From Xylocopa sonorina (Eukaryota; Arthropoda; Insecta; Hymenoptera; Apidae), in NCBI RefSeq assembly GCF_050948175.1, contig NC_135198.1, positions 1,997,001-2,061,000 of the forward strand: a stretch of DNA of 64,000 bases, given 5' to 3'. Position numbers and translations under genes: made by a program. Within the stretch, counting starts at the first letter, position 1. Every line of letters starts with the position of its first letter. Positions 1 through 12,577 of the stretch are shown piece after piece. Below the pieces are notes generated by a model that saw only the letters and a list, made by a program, of their open reading frames with translations, did no database searches and had not been told where the DNA came from.

Positions 1-3000
1 CAACATTTTTCGTGGAAGCACTTAGCGATCGTTTGAGGAACATCAACATTCCGTAGAACACAGTTTGTCAGTGAATCAAATGACCAGTCTTCAATCTAAC
101 ATTAGAACTAAAACAATTTAAAATATGGAATAAATATTTTCTTTACATATGCACTTTGTATAAAAATAACTCTAGTAAATACCCAAAAAATCTGAATGAA
201 TGCTTTATAATTATATAAAATTTTAACGTAAATAATTACAAATCGTTTGATCGATATGTTTGCTGCAAGATATTTGTTTAATTAACATTTTGTCTCTTCG
301 CGGTCACTATTATTCCCTATCAGAGGATAATTAATTGATTAACATTTCACATATTGTGATAATACGTTGTGTACAGCTGAAAACTTTTATTCCTACGCTA
401 ACATTCTTCTCGTCGAATTAGCATCGGAAGTCTATTAAAAAATCTGTTTTATCGTAAATCCGGTCGGCTAAAATTATTGCGGAAAATTGGGTAATCTTGA
501 ATTTCAGTTATTCCCTATTCAATTATTGTCTAGTTCGCGTTTGATGTACATCCGGCTATTTAATTGTACTTTATTATCATAATTAACATTAAACCTGCAA
601 GGAGAAATGTAACTTACAGGAATAATTCATATCACAAGTAAAAAGATCATAAGTAAGATTAGCCAGAATAAGAATTGGCCACATCAACCTCACTCACCTC
701 AGTTCCACCTCATCGAAAAAAAGAAACAAACCAATTGCAACAGATGCAACACAGTCAATTCAATCGACTACATCATGATATGAACCGTGTTTTTCAAAGT
801 TGTATAAGTCTATTTTTTCTTATATCAAGTTAATTAATTAACGTTTATCAATTCGGTGGATGTTTTTAACACTGTAAACCTATTAAATTTTATTATGCAA
901 TAATAATTATGCATAATGTGTTCAAGAAGAAGACGGTCTTTTTATAACACTTTCAATATTAATAAATTAAAAATAATCAAAATGGGAGCAAATCGAGGTC
1001 CATATTTTTATAGAATTAATTTGTTGAAATTAATTTTTAATGTATAAAGTAATAATTAAAACGAAGGCACGAGTGAATACACGAGTAATTGAGTTTATTA
1101 AGAATTAATTCTAGTTATACTCTAAAAGAATACAGAAATAAACAAGTGTGAAAAGTAAATTACTTCATTAAGATAATTAAAAATAATGAATTCACATTTA
1201 TTACAAGAGCTTTACAAGAGCGATATAGTAATTTTGAATGTTTTAGGTTGAACTTTAAATGGTGCATTTTCTTCCATATAGACTTTCTAGAAAATTTGAT
1301 TTCACTAGGAAGGTTCCATTTCAATGGAAAACATGAGAGAAACATGCAATTAATCAATTCTGATGTCTTGTCCAGTGTTATGCTAGACTTGCGACGTCCC
1401 CTCGCAGGAACATCCAGGTGCAAAGAGTTAAAAATCATTTCTAAAACTAATAATTTTTTAGGAATTCGATCTTTTTTTTAACAATTAATTAAATCTGAAT
1501 AAGTATTATAGTAATATGCCGAACGAGCACGTTAAATGAATGTCCATGAATAATTCACGCGGACATATTCCAGGGACATAAATTCTCGGCGATCGAATCC
1601 AAAAAATGGCCACTGGCTCCTTCGAAATTCCGTACTGCCCTACCCTCCCTTCCGCCTCCCAATTTGTATTCATCGAGCCCTCGCACAGACAGCGCGTTTC
1701 ACGCAGAAACGCAGTTGATCCCCAATTACGAGCACCGTCGTTAACGAACGTTCAATGTAATTACAAGGCAGAGGCACGGGGAAAAGCTTGCCACCGGGTT
1801 CAATGTAACATTAACGAGACTCGTGTCGGTCTCCTTTCCTTTCGCAGCGCGGAACGTTTACATGGGTAAACAGCGGCGATTAAAATAAGAGAAAAAGAGA
1901 GAGGGGGGCGCGAAACAAGGTTGAAAGAGCAGAGGCGCGCACCACCGTTGGCGAACCGCCACTAATTTTCAGTCGACGCTGTGTTACGCATACTTATACT
2001 TCTTCCATCTCCTTTCGTTTCGACTCCAATGTCCCTTTTTCTGTTCGTAACCCTCGAGCAATCCGGATTTCGTGCTATGTCGATTGTGCGCAGTGTTTTG
2101 GGAAACGAAAGAGGCTCGGAGAGGTGTTTTTCTCTCTTTTATTTCTTTTTATTTGTTAATAAACACATATTAGCATTTTTCTGGAAATAGAAAAAACAAA
2201 AAATCTAAAAAAAATTATTTTATTACCCACGTCAATATCTTTCGAAGGACCGTGTCCGATGAACGCAACAATTAAAGGGTTAATCGAATCCAAATAAACG
2301 ATGACAAACAGAGGCGACGGCACGGAGGGAGGCTGCGCGATGACCCAGAACGCCAGATTTCTCTTCTGGTTTAAATTTGATTTACCTACTTTTGCACGTG
2401 CATGCTAAGCGTACCTGCGCCTTCTTTGCCCCCCGTGCATTCGAGGTCGCATAAATTAAAGCCCGCGGCACGTCGGATTTTTGAATATTTGTAGAGAACA
2501 CCACATAACGAACTGAATAACTATCATTTTTCTCGTGGACCCCTGTGATCCCGTGGGGGATCAAACGAAGACGCGTGTTTCACTGTCTAAGCGTGTCTAA
2601 AAGAGGTCAACCTTATCTACGGTTGCACAATTTACGGTAAGGAAACTTAATAGCTTGGTTCCCATCTATATAGAGTTCTGAATTTAAATAAAACACTTTC
2701 GAGAAAGTGAAGTTTAGCACGCGGTGAAACAGGTGGTACGTAATACCCTGCCAGTCGTCAATGGAACAATCAGAACCTGACCCAAAGGACGACGTGGGCG
2801 AGGACTAAGACTAGAAGTGCGATGCCTGGTCCTGCTTCACAATGTCTTGGAATTGAAGCGAGTTTTGGGCTAGCAGGTGGATTAACTCGTTTACTACTAC
2901 GGTCTCATTGGAGAAACGTCCCCATCGCAGCCAATGATAACATTCTAAAAAAGTGAAATAAATATTCTTTTAAACTGACACACATGTGCGTCGCTGGGCT

Positions 3001-3715
3001 ATAGATAAAAAATTATACGTTGTAGCCTATTACCACACCAAATTAGAACGAACTGAATAGGATTCGAATAAAAAACTAAATAAATACAATTTCCCAAAGT
3101 TAACGCATAGTCCAATTGGTTGTCCGTTGTTGGTTTTGCAAACTCCATCGATCAATTCAACTGCTGTACTTAAATCTGAATGTAGGTCCAGATGAATAAG
3201 TATTATAGTAGCTCGTAGTTTTTGCAATGTGCTAGTCGACTGCAATTAACCTAGTTGGATCTAGCGGAGATCATTCTTCCAAACGGGAATCACAAGTTTA
3301 CGAGGTGCGCGTGAAGAAAGATGAAAACTGGTGAAATGAGATAAAAATAATATTTGTAGGTATGACAGAACGAATATCGAGAATTCATCGCCTATTGTTG
3401 ATGTACGATGCCTAACACAAAACAGCGTCCACGGAATTCCAATGCAACGCGGAACGGTGTCATTAGACCGAACCGGAGAGCCGCTAATAATTCCATCGAA
3501 AATGGGGTGGAGCCATTAAGGAGAACGAACAGCGTTATTAAATCTCGATAACCGAGCGTGCAGGATCGATAACAGGATCGCATTCCAAATCTTTCGGCTC
3601 GTCTACGGTCGCTGACAACGGTAAATGCGAAAGTTGCCAGAATTCTATTTCTGAGTGGTACGAGAGATGCAATGAATACAACACATTTGTACCAGGATTG
3701 TGCATTTATCTGTAG
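1..3715. other. Non-coding, no gene recognised
   Basis: AT-rich sequence with slightly GC-richer patches at about 1580-1960 and 2280-2580. Open frames here are 60-92 codons, overlap on both strands and show no domain. The 3210-3280 segment recurs at 21920-21990. Confidence 0.6.
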
Positions 3716-4060
3716 CAGCTTACAACCTTTATGCTACCACGTCTCTTTGGGAAACAAATTTTTTCCACGCTTCCCTATTTTTTATTATTACTTTTTGATT
3801 AAATGTAAATGTTAAATGTGTTTTGTTTTAAATAATAAAAACTTTATTGCGAAAAAGGAACTGAAAGCTAATGTAACAGATTAATAACAAGGTTTTGTTA
3901 CTACACGTACTATACGTACTATACGTTACTATACGTACATGTATAATTATTTTTATATTAAATTCTTTTTAAATTATTTAAACCAGTCATTTTCAAACTA
4001 TATCGATTTAAAGAACCTGTAAAGTATAATTCGCGGAATCCGGAATCGTAAACTTTTTCA
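3716..4060. repeat. Decayed relative of the 9.4-kb hAT element
   Basis: CAGCTTACAACCTTTATG at 3716 resembles the left end of the element at 9448. The segment from about 3870 (…ATAACAAGGTTTTGTTA, TATTTTTATATTAAATTCTTTT) parallels 9575-9710. It contains a short tandem of TACTATACG at 3905-3937. The right boundary is not clear. Confidence 0.45.
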
Positions 4061-4389
4061 TAACATTTTAATATTCTTTTATATTACAATTATAGTAAAA
4101 GTTTTAAAAAGTATTACCACCAAGCTAATATATTTTATTTAAACCCATTATGTCATTGTAGTTGAAGCGGCATGCTTCGTGTAGCTATAGAATAGAAAGA
4201 GGAGGAAGGAAAGAAAGGAAGGAAAAGAGAGGGGAAGAACGTTTCGTCCTGGGCCTGCTAGTGGACTCGTCAGTAAGGCTTCCTAGCAGACCCTGCCTTA
4301 GACGCTGGGATATTGGGGACAGTTCAGAACTTCTATATATTGGAAAGGATAGGTTAGCGAGTACTTTCAGGAAATTGTAGGCTGTGCTG

Positions 4390-4401
4390 TCCCTCTAGTG
4401 G
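4390..4401. promoter_or_regulatory. CTCF-like motif
   Basis: TCCCTCTAGTGG matches the consensus GCCMYCTRSTGG at 11 of 12 positions and is followed by CG. One motif in AT-rich DNA is only a candidate insulator site; binding is not shown. Confidence 0.3.
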
Positions 4402-4645
4402 CGATAGTCGAAAGGCCGCCACATAATAATATGTCTTTCGTGTATATGCGTTCAAGTTTTGTTTTGTGAGCACGTTGTAAATAAAGAATATAAATTTAAT
4501 TGAAAAATTACTTTTATATAAACCTGAGTAATGATATATACTAAAAATAAATAAAATTATTTTTTTCTATTCTAATGTCTACTTTATATAGTTTACATTA
4601 CTCTGGAAGAGAGTCCATGTAAACATCGCGTAGACTAGAGGTTCT

Positions 4646-4780
4646 CAAACTGGGTGCCAGAACAATATAATAAAGGAAATGATCTCACTCGTCGCATTAA
4701 ATTTGCACTGTTTTATCTTCTTTTTTCAAGTATGCAACCCGCCTTAAGGATAACTGTGGCCGCGAAATTTTTCGCGAAAT
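4646..4780. repeat. Dispersed repeat, copy A (hAT-like terminus AGAGGTTCTCAAACTGGG)
   Basis: Begins with AGAGGTTCTCAAACTGGGTG, a hAT-like terminus. Continues with GCATTAAATTTGCACT, a TCTTCTTTT tract and GGATAACTGTGGCCGCG. The block from GCATTAAATTTGCAC to GGATAACTGTG recurs at 11281-11360 and, inverted, at 8135-8205. Confidence 0.55.
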
Positions 4781-5489
4781 AAAGTTTCAAGTCCTCCTCG
4801 AAATGCATTGGTTGGTTTCACAGACATCTTACCATTATTTCTGTCGATGAACATACCTGAATATTACCAAGATGAACGTTCCATGCGCCGGTTCCAAATG
4901 GTACCGATGCGTTAGATTAGCTATCCTAAATCACAGACTACGCGGGAAATGTATTTTAACAACAGAACTTACAGAAGTTAAAGAAGCTAGTTAGAGGGAA
5001 TGGTCCGTTGAAAGGAATCCGTCCGTTTCACGCGCTTCCATTTTGAAGCAGCGATCGCTAATGGAGATTGGACGTGTAATAATTAACACATTCGAGACGA
5101 GCAACACACATACACACACCGTGAGTGTTTTGAAATGGAACTTTAATTATCAATCATTAGTAAAAGAGTAGTTGGGAGAATAAGATCACAAACGGTGTGT
5201 TATCATTGTACTGGTATTAAAAATAATAACAATAATAATAATTAAATTAAATGGAAACAAATTTTCTCGAGTACACCGCACGCGGACACGGTTTTCCACG
5301 TTCTTGATAATTTATGAATTTTGAGGAGTGAAATTTCAAATATTCTATAGTAAAAGTAAGTAGACAATACTGAAGACCCCGAGCATGTTGGTTCGTGCAT
5401 ATGTATAAAGTTCCCATAGAGGAACAAATATAGAAACACTCATGGAATAGAGGGTTAACTTTATAAATGAAAAATTCACTGTTGTCTAT

Positions 5490-5561
5490 CACGTAACTGA
5501 GATTACAGTCTTCCGCCTGCAATGTCACGTAACTGAGATTACAGTCTCCCACTTGCAATGT
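5490..5561. repeat. 36-bp tandem duplication
   Basis: Two adjacent copies of a 36-bp unit (5490-5525 and 5526-5561), sharing CACGTAACTGAGATTACAGT and GCAATGT and differing at three positions. Only two units, so not an array. Confidence 0.85.
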
Positions 5562-5670
5562 CTACTGTATTTACAGAAATATTAGAGAAACGATTTCTTA
5601 TCACACGGATATCGTATCCGTGCGTGTTACGAGCGTAACAAATTAAATAACAAGTATCTAAATCAACTGT

Positions 5671-5761
5671 TGGTCAGTATTTTGTTACCAAGAAGCTCAA
5701 CAGAAAGATACTAATCGATTTATATTCAAATACTGACAAACGGGAATTAAAATGCTGACCA
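5671..5761. mobile_element. 91-bp MITE with TGGTCAG termini
   Basis: Left end TGGTCAGTATTTTGTTACC and, as reverse complement of the right end, TGGTCAGCATTTTAATTCC (15 of 19). The same termini occur on the larger element at 32038-32383. No target duplication is clear. Confidence 0.6.
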
Positions 5762-5770
5762 TTGGTATTT

Positions 5771-5848
5771 AATATTCTTATAACTTCTTATAACTTCTTA
5801 ACTAATATTCTTATAACTTCTTAACTAATATTCTTATAACTTCATATT
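5771..5848. repeat. 23-bp tandem repeat, three units
   Basis: Units start AATATTCTTATAACTTCTT at 5771, 5804 and 5827. The first carries an extra internal TATAACTTCT. AT-rich minisatellite next to the MITE. Confidence 0.85.
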
Positions 5849-5849
5849 T

Positions 5850-6530
5850 AACCGACTTTTGGAAAGATCCAATCGAAAAGTGCCATTCTACGTTTAAAAG
5901 TGCTAGAGAGCGCGATGGCGCTTCTCCGTTTCTACGTCTCAAAGTAATTGGCATCAATTTCTATGTGTCAATTTGGCTCTTTTTCATCGAGTAGATGGCA
6001 CTTTTTTAAGTACTGAATAAGAGGAGCGCGAATGACGCTTAATTGTTATTTGCTCTGCTCGCGGGCTTTCCGTTTAGTCAACTTTGATCGAACGTTCCGA
6101 GAAGCGTAAAATCGATTTTTCTTTCCCTTCGCGGTACTCTTGGTCAATCGTCCGGCTTTTTATTTGCCTGATTTATCGCGGGTCGTAAGAAGTTTCCCGG
6201 TTTACGATCGCTCCTCCGCGACGCAGAAACTTTTTGGCCCGATCGAGAGTCCTTAACGATGTAAATTCCTCAAGGAAAGTAATAGTTATTTTTCTTTATA
6301 ACATATTAACCGTTCGAACTTGAAAGTTGACATTCAATGTACGCGGTCTTTATCTAAATTATATTAGCTTGGAAAGAAAGTATTTTTTAAGCTCTGCAGT
6401 GTAAAATAAGACTGATTTTTTATATGCAAAGAACAAACTAAACCGAACTTAAACGTGACTGATATCAAATGTCAAAAGGAGAAAGATCATAATAATATAC
6501 TGATAGAAATCTTTCATAACAATCACAACA
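5850..6530. other. Non-coding, no gene recognised
   Basis: Moderately GC-rich around 6040-6240, with no open frame of note. GTAGATGGCA near 5992 is a fragment of a CTCF-like core, too short to call. Confidence 0.55.
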
Positions 6531-6532
6531 CC

Positions 6533-6565
6533 ATATATATATATATATATAGATATATATATATA
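6533..6565. repeat. (TA)n microsatellite
   Basis: About 33 bp of alternating T and A interrupted once by AGA. Confidence 0.9.
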
Positions 6566-6809
6566 AGCATCGGAAATCATCATTCCACGGTTTTCGCTTG
6601 CTTTCTTGTAAAATATTACGAATTATGTTATGAGTTTTTATATACCGAGAGTATTTCATGTAATGCGAGGCATTTAAGTATATTTTTTACAACTTCAATA
6701 ATGCAAGAAATATTTCTTATATGATTTAAAAGGCAACAAATTAAATGATTAGTATTAGAATCAAGCGGTCAGTTTGAATTGAATTAATTGAATCGGGTGT
6801 ACATTAATT

Positions 6810-7095
6810 ACAGATTACACGGACAATATAAAAAAGAAAAAAAACAGTATTAGTACGTTGAAAAATAAAAACTGAACAATATTATCCAATGGGTCATAGA
6901 AATCGATAATTAGACATTTCTAATTCATATAAAAATATAGTAAAACATGTGAAACTCTCATCGTAAGTTGAAAAATAATTACGTTCTTGACCAATTGATA
7001 TTTGTTTAGCTGTTAGTGGGGGCTTCACATATTTTTAAAGAATACTGACCCTTCGTATTTAAAAACTGACCAATAAGGATTAAAATGCTGTCGTA
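6810..7095. repeat. Degraded copy of the TGGTCAG MITE family
   Basis: ACACGGACAATATAAA near 6817 and the GAAAAATAATTACGTTCTTG … GGGGGCTTC stretch at 6970-7035 match 32238-32253 and 32300-32355. GGATTAAAATGCTG near 7077 resembles the right terminus. The left terminus is not recognisable. Confidence 0.5.
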
Positions 7096-7099
7096 AAAT

Positions 7100-8130
7100 A
7101 ATTTCAACGTTTTTGTCATATTATTGGAAATAGAAGGGGTTAATTAACTGACCTGCGTTACGCGAGAAATGTGCTTCTAGAACGTGATGGCTATTAAAAA
7201 TTTCCAATTACTCGTATAAGGAACCCCGTTGATCCAAGATACAGCGAGAATTTCGAAATTGTCGCTGTTCACCGGGTGACGTAAAACGTTTACGAGGCAG
7301 GGAAGCCGATTTAACATTAAAGCCTCGATTTCCACTGTTTATGCGCCGAAGTCGCGAAACAGGTGTATTTCGGGCTTCGTAGCGGACCAAGATGGTCTCT
7401 GGCCAGCGGGAAACTAGGTAAATCGAATTTAAACTACAACCGAATGTACAACACATTTGATAAGTACCATTTTCGATCCTGAGTCTTACAAACTTCTGAT
7501 TATTGATAGTATCGAAGCATTTTTTAATTTAAATACATATAATTACTAATAAAACTTAACCATTCATCGAGAAACTATATTCCTCCTGATTTTATTTTCA
7601 TAAAATGTTAGTTGATTAAAACTTGATGAGTTAAATTGACTCAGTTTATAAATTAAAGTGTTCAAAGTTAAAAGAGGGAAATAGAAAGTATTCGAACAAA
7701 CGTTTCACGAATTATTCCTAAATAATAATAAAAGAAAGAGTGCACGAAGCGTACAGAGATAAAATCTAAGAAAAAATCGGTTATACTCGTTTAAAGAGTC
7801 AGAGAAAAAGAAAAAGAAGCGGAGGAATCGATAGAAATGCCAGGCGTGGAATCACGACAAGCTTAACCCTTCTGAAAGGGGTGGTCCCAAGCAGGATTTT
7901 AGAAACGCTAGAAACGGACGGAAACGCGGCTAAGCATTCCCATTTCGGCGGCACGAAACGCCGTTCGAATTCTTCGCGTGCTCTGACGTTACGCGAGAGC
8001 TCCTGGATCGGTCTGTAATTTGCAGCAAAACGCGAAGCAATTAAACGTTGCCGCTCGATCGTTTCAGTGACTCGCACGAAACGGTTGTGGAAAGCAATGC
8101 TTCTAGTCACTAACACCGATCTTATTTTTT
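7100..8130. other. Non-coding, no gene recognised
   Basis: Contains a CpG-rich patch at about 7830-8110 where a 105-codon frame is open on the minus strand. Its translation has no recognisable family and begins inside repeat-like sequence. Confidence 0.55.
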
Positions 8131-8134
8131 ACTT

Positions 8135-8545
8135 TTCGCGGCACAGTTATCCTTAAACCAGTTTGAATAGTTAGAAAAAGAAGAAAAACTAATCTTTCAT
8201 TTTTGTTTATTTAAGTGCTAAACAACGCATTTAAAAGTACCAGCTACGTGATGGCTATTGTAGATAAGAAGAGGCATATTGACTGCACGCTATGGATTTT
8301 GTACATTCAGAAGAATAACACAGCAACAATAATGCCAGTTTTCCTACTGGATAAGTAACTTTGATACGTACTTGCAATTTTTTCGATTACATTTCTCGAA
8401 AAGCTTGTGGCTCTCGAAACGATTAACGCGATGAATGAAACTGTTTCGATGGATTTTTCGTTATTTCCTTTATCTTTATGGGAAATTTAGTTGATTTTAG
8501 AGAATTGAATATTATTGACGCGGCATCCAGTTTGAGAACTCCTGA
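8135..8545. repeat. Dispersed repeat, copy B (inverted)
   Basis: Reads GCGGCACAGTTATCCTTAAA at 8139 and ends near 8545 with CCAGTTTGAGAACTCCTG, the reverse complement of a terminus like that at 4646. It has about 300 bp more internal sequence than copy A. Degraded non-autonomous transposon, probably hAT-related. Confidence 0.45.
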
Positions 8546-9439
8546 GAAGACTGCCAGGCAACTCTGAATTATTTTTCATATTCGATCAAAATGAAAACAT
8601 TTGGTCTCTTAATATGATGGTTTAGTAGGAAAAATTAAGAAGAAATGCATAAATTTGATCCGCATTTCACTCTCTCTCTCTCTACCTTCTAAATTGAAAG
8701 GTACATATAAGACACACAGGAACATAAATTATGAGGCTTTAGTATATTTTGTATGACCAACAGTTAGGGTATGAAATATAATTCCGGCTCCGGAAACACG
8801 CTCCAATATTCCCTTGAAAAACATAATCCTGTATTACTATACCAATAAAATATATAAGTAGTATTAAAAAAAATGCATTTTATAATTTCGCTTTGCACGA
8901 TATCAAAGAAAATTCGAAAAAAATGTTCCTGACATATAATCCTGGTTTACGAGTACACGTGTATTTACATTGAAGCAGAAACTAAAGGAATACAACAAGG
9001 ATATAATATAACAAGGGTATCCAGAATGTGGTAGTAATGCAAAATATATAAAGGAAAATGCAGGATGGCGACTATACGACGAGATACGAGTGCAAAGAGT
9101 TAAATAAACGTGGAAAATGGAATAATGGTTTTGAAATGTTAGAACGAGTTCCTCTAAACTCTTATTGTCTATGCCGATTTTTCTTATCTTTCATATCAAT
9201 GATCCGCAATGCAGGTCTTCGTTTCTCGAGCGGTTCCACCCCGTGACTTATCTGGAAATCGGCAGGAGTGACCGAACGCGTAGCGCCATTATTAGCGTCT
9301 CGACAAGAGAGGCGAGTGAGTTATCACGTAGATCGTGAGTTTGATCATGAGGCCCACTTGAATTCCCCTCCCGAATTCCCGCGTTCCAGATACACGCTAT
9401 GTCGACGCCTAAAGTGGAGGAGCAATTTTTAGCCAAACA
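8546..9439. other. Non-coding, no gene recognised
   Basis: AT-rich, with a (TC)n tract at about 8668-8684. Ends at the hAT target duplication. Confidence 0.55.
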
Positions 9440-9447
9440 GTCTAATG

Positions 9448-10289
9448 CAGCGGTTTCCAATCTTTATGATGTTACGCCTTACCTTTTACTTTCTTTATAG
9501 ATGGAATTAGATCGGCACGTTTTAAATAGCAGAAACTTGATTACAAAAAAAAAAAAAAAAATCTAGAAACTACAATTAACAGAATAATAACAAGGTTTTA
9601 TTATTAATACTTATATACGTACGTGCATATTTATTTTTATATTAAATTCTTTTCAATTTTCATTTAAATCAATGGTCTTCAAATTTTGTCAATTTAAGGG
9701 ACCCTCATTCACGATCTAGATAGTGCATATAAAGAAAAGCGTTCCAAAGTTCTTGTATTATATTATAGTAGAAATGAAAAGCTAGGATAAGCTTGCCTTG
9801 TTTCGCATGAAACTTCAATAATTTTGTGTACAACATCCAATTTATTTCTGTATTCTGTTTTTGTTTATATGTTGAAAACGACTTTTTCATTTTTATTTTT
9901 ATTATCTTCATATAATTTTCATATGCTTATGGAACCCCTAGGTTCTGTAGAACAGTTTGATGTGTGAATTTAATACTAGGTTTATCAAGCAGTCAATTAG
10001 GTTAGAGATTAGATTTGCGGTTATATGTCTTATAAATGTAAGTAAAAATAAATGAAAATATTCTCATAAAATACGGCAATGATTTTCTTGAAGAAAATTA
10101 ACGAAAAGTTTTCTCACAGAGGTCAAAATGCTCCTTGGTAAACCTAGAGTTAAACCAACTACATCTATCGCATGAATATTTTTTAATGCGAACGTTTCTA
10201 TTGCTTATTGGCACAGAGTTTATCAAATCTTGGGGGTAATGTGCAGAGTACTACTCGTATCTCTTTTTCAATTAGGTTGGAAACCGCTG
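9448..10289. mobile_element. Non-autonomous hAT transposon
   Basis: The ends are CAGCGGTTTCCAATCT and, as reverse complement of the right end, CAGCGGTTTCCAACCT (15 of 16). This is the CAGNGGTT pattern typical of hAT termini. The flanks GTCTAATG (9440-9447) and GTCTAAAA (10290-10297) agree at six of eight positions, as expected for an aged 8-bp target duplication. The 842-bp body is AT-rich with no transposase frame. About 130 bp at 9575-9710 resembles 3870-4000. Confidence 0.75.
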
Positions 10290-10297
10290 GTCTAAAA

Positions 10298-11280
10298 GGC
10301 TCCCTACTGTTCTAGCTATGGTTCCATTATTAGTTTCCTTCGCGTACACATGTTCGTGCGTCACGCTCAATTCGTGTCTGTCGTTTAAATATTGCTACAG
10401 AATGTTGAAGAATTTGTACTTTAAACAGTCGTTCTATCTAATTCATCGCAGAGATTGGCATCCGTTGGGTGTCTCGCCTCGTCCGACAATGTAGGTCAGA
10501 GGAAGTTGTGAATTAATACGTTTCGTACGTACCCATAAAGGGGTCCGTAATGCGGTAAATGCGTTTTTTTGCGTCACAGATTTTGCTGTATTAATTACGT
10601 CGAATCTAAAAAATTAAGCTGTTTAAACTATGTCTTTAGATTACTTCTTATTCCCTCACTGTAACGGTCTTACTTTCCAGTGGAAACAAGGTTTAAATTG
10701 TGCTTTGTACTTAGCAGTAGATTTTCACGTTTATCTTTCCACTTAGATATTAGTATTCCAGAGTCTTCACGGCCAATGGCATCATCTTTCTATTAACGTG
10801 TAAACTTATTTTCGACTTTGCTTTTATCATTTATACACATAGTTTTGATACGTGCAAAGTAACATACATCTGTTATTACGTGGATATTGAATTAATGTCT
10901 CCATTGAGCAGGATAATTGGACTAGAAGTGTTTATTACATATAAAAAAAAAAGAATATATTATAATATCACGTTACGATCTCTCAGATCTAACCGCTCTC
11001 CATGCACGCCAATCCTCAACCAACACGTTCAGACTTTGTGTCGTCATTTTTCTTAGACGAGAGAACCTCAGATTTTCTGTCGAGTGTCCTCACTGTTCAT
11101 CTAACTCTCGAAGCGTACGGATATCCTCCTTCCCAGTCTTATAATAAAAAATAATTTATGTCTAAGAATTAAAAAACAAATTTTGTTTCTTTTACCTGTA
11201 TCTAACAAAACACAATTAAAATCCCCATAAACATGGAGGAAATAATGAAAAATATATCCAAACTGTACCAAAGACAAATG
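10298..11280. other. Non-coding, no gene recognised
   Basis: AT-rich sequence between the hAT element and the dispersed repeat at 11281; nothing distinctive seen. Confidence 0.55.
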
Positions 11281-11360
11281 AGCATTAAATTTGCACTATT
11301 TTTTTCTTCTTTTCCTAAGTATTCAAACTGCTTTACGGATAACTGTGCCGCGAACTGAAA
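11281..11360. repeat. Dispersed repeat, copy C
   Basis: GCATTAAATTTGCACT, then TTTCTTCTTTTCCTAAGTAT and GGATAACTGTGCCGCGAA, parallel to 4699-4772. No terminal repeat could be placed for this copy. Confidence 0.5.
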
Positions 11361-12577
11361 GTTTAAGAAGAACCATCGCCATAGGATGAATTCGGATATC
11401 TCACTTTCAGATCCACTGATTTAAATGTTACTTGCGAAACTATCATCTCCGCCCTAACTACATCAGATAAAACAATGTTTACGCTCGCCAGCAATGAATC
11501 CCAGCGCGAAGCTGACCAGAAACGAGACACGAACAGTGGCCCGCGTGGAAATCGTCGAAACGAGAGCGATATGAAACTGGCGGCCATTTGGCAGGGCTCG
11601 TGGGAAGGGGGGATCGAGCATAGCGGACGATTTCGTATGGTGCCAAGGCTAGAGCCGTTTAATAATAGAGAATATGCCAGAGTGAGAAGGAATCGGGCCG
11701 GTTAACGCAATCGTGCACGCGGCATGCAACTATGCGGTGAAATCGTAACCGCTTCGTTAGCGAGCGGTGAGAAACCGAGTGTTAATTAGACGTACGACTG
11801 AATTAGCATCGTTTATCCCTTCTGGGAAGCCTTCGGATTGTGCGTTCACTTTTGTACGTTTTGTCGCGATTCAATTTCAATTCTACGGGCCAACGGCATC
11901 CAACAGGCCGTACGCGCACAAATACTGACATATATTAATCACCTTTTTACTTTATTATTTAACTCAGTAGCTAATGACATACTATAAACATAACACGCCT
12001 AATTACCTAACCAATTTTTCCGAGTCCCTACTTTTACCATCGTGTAACGACCACCTCCATACCGAAGGACAAGTAGCAAGTGAATTGGCTAAAATCTAAA
12101 TAAAAATATCTGTAATAGTCAGTAAAAACAAAGTGTTATCCCAAAAGCAAGTATCAAATTATCCGAAATCAAGTTAGTTTCCTAAGACCAGTATCAACCA
12201 AATATAGTTATAATATTTACATGAGGAAATTTAGGGTAAGATCCAATCGTGCAGCTACACAAGTCGAAGTTAAGAACGCAACAGAAGTTACTTGGGGAAT
12301 AATTGGTGAACGCAACAAAGAGTGAGAAGAAATACCATTGGAAGAACCAGTAATAAAATAATTTTCTACTTATTCCTATTAGTTTTAGATATACTATTAT
12401 TATTACTATGTATAAAAGTGAACCATCAGGCTCGAATAATAATAATAAAAAACTGTGCCATTATTTTTTTACATATTTCTTCGTATATAAAAAATTTTTC
12501 TTCGGAATACTTGATACATTATGTTAAGTGGTTCCCCAGTGATGAATATTGTGAAATTACATATACACATTTATATA
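11361..12577. other. Non-coding, no gene recognised
   Basis: A GC-richer patch at 11480-11780 holds overlapping frames of about 75 codons on both strands with no domain. The rest is AT-rich. Confidence 0.55.
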
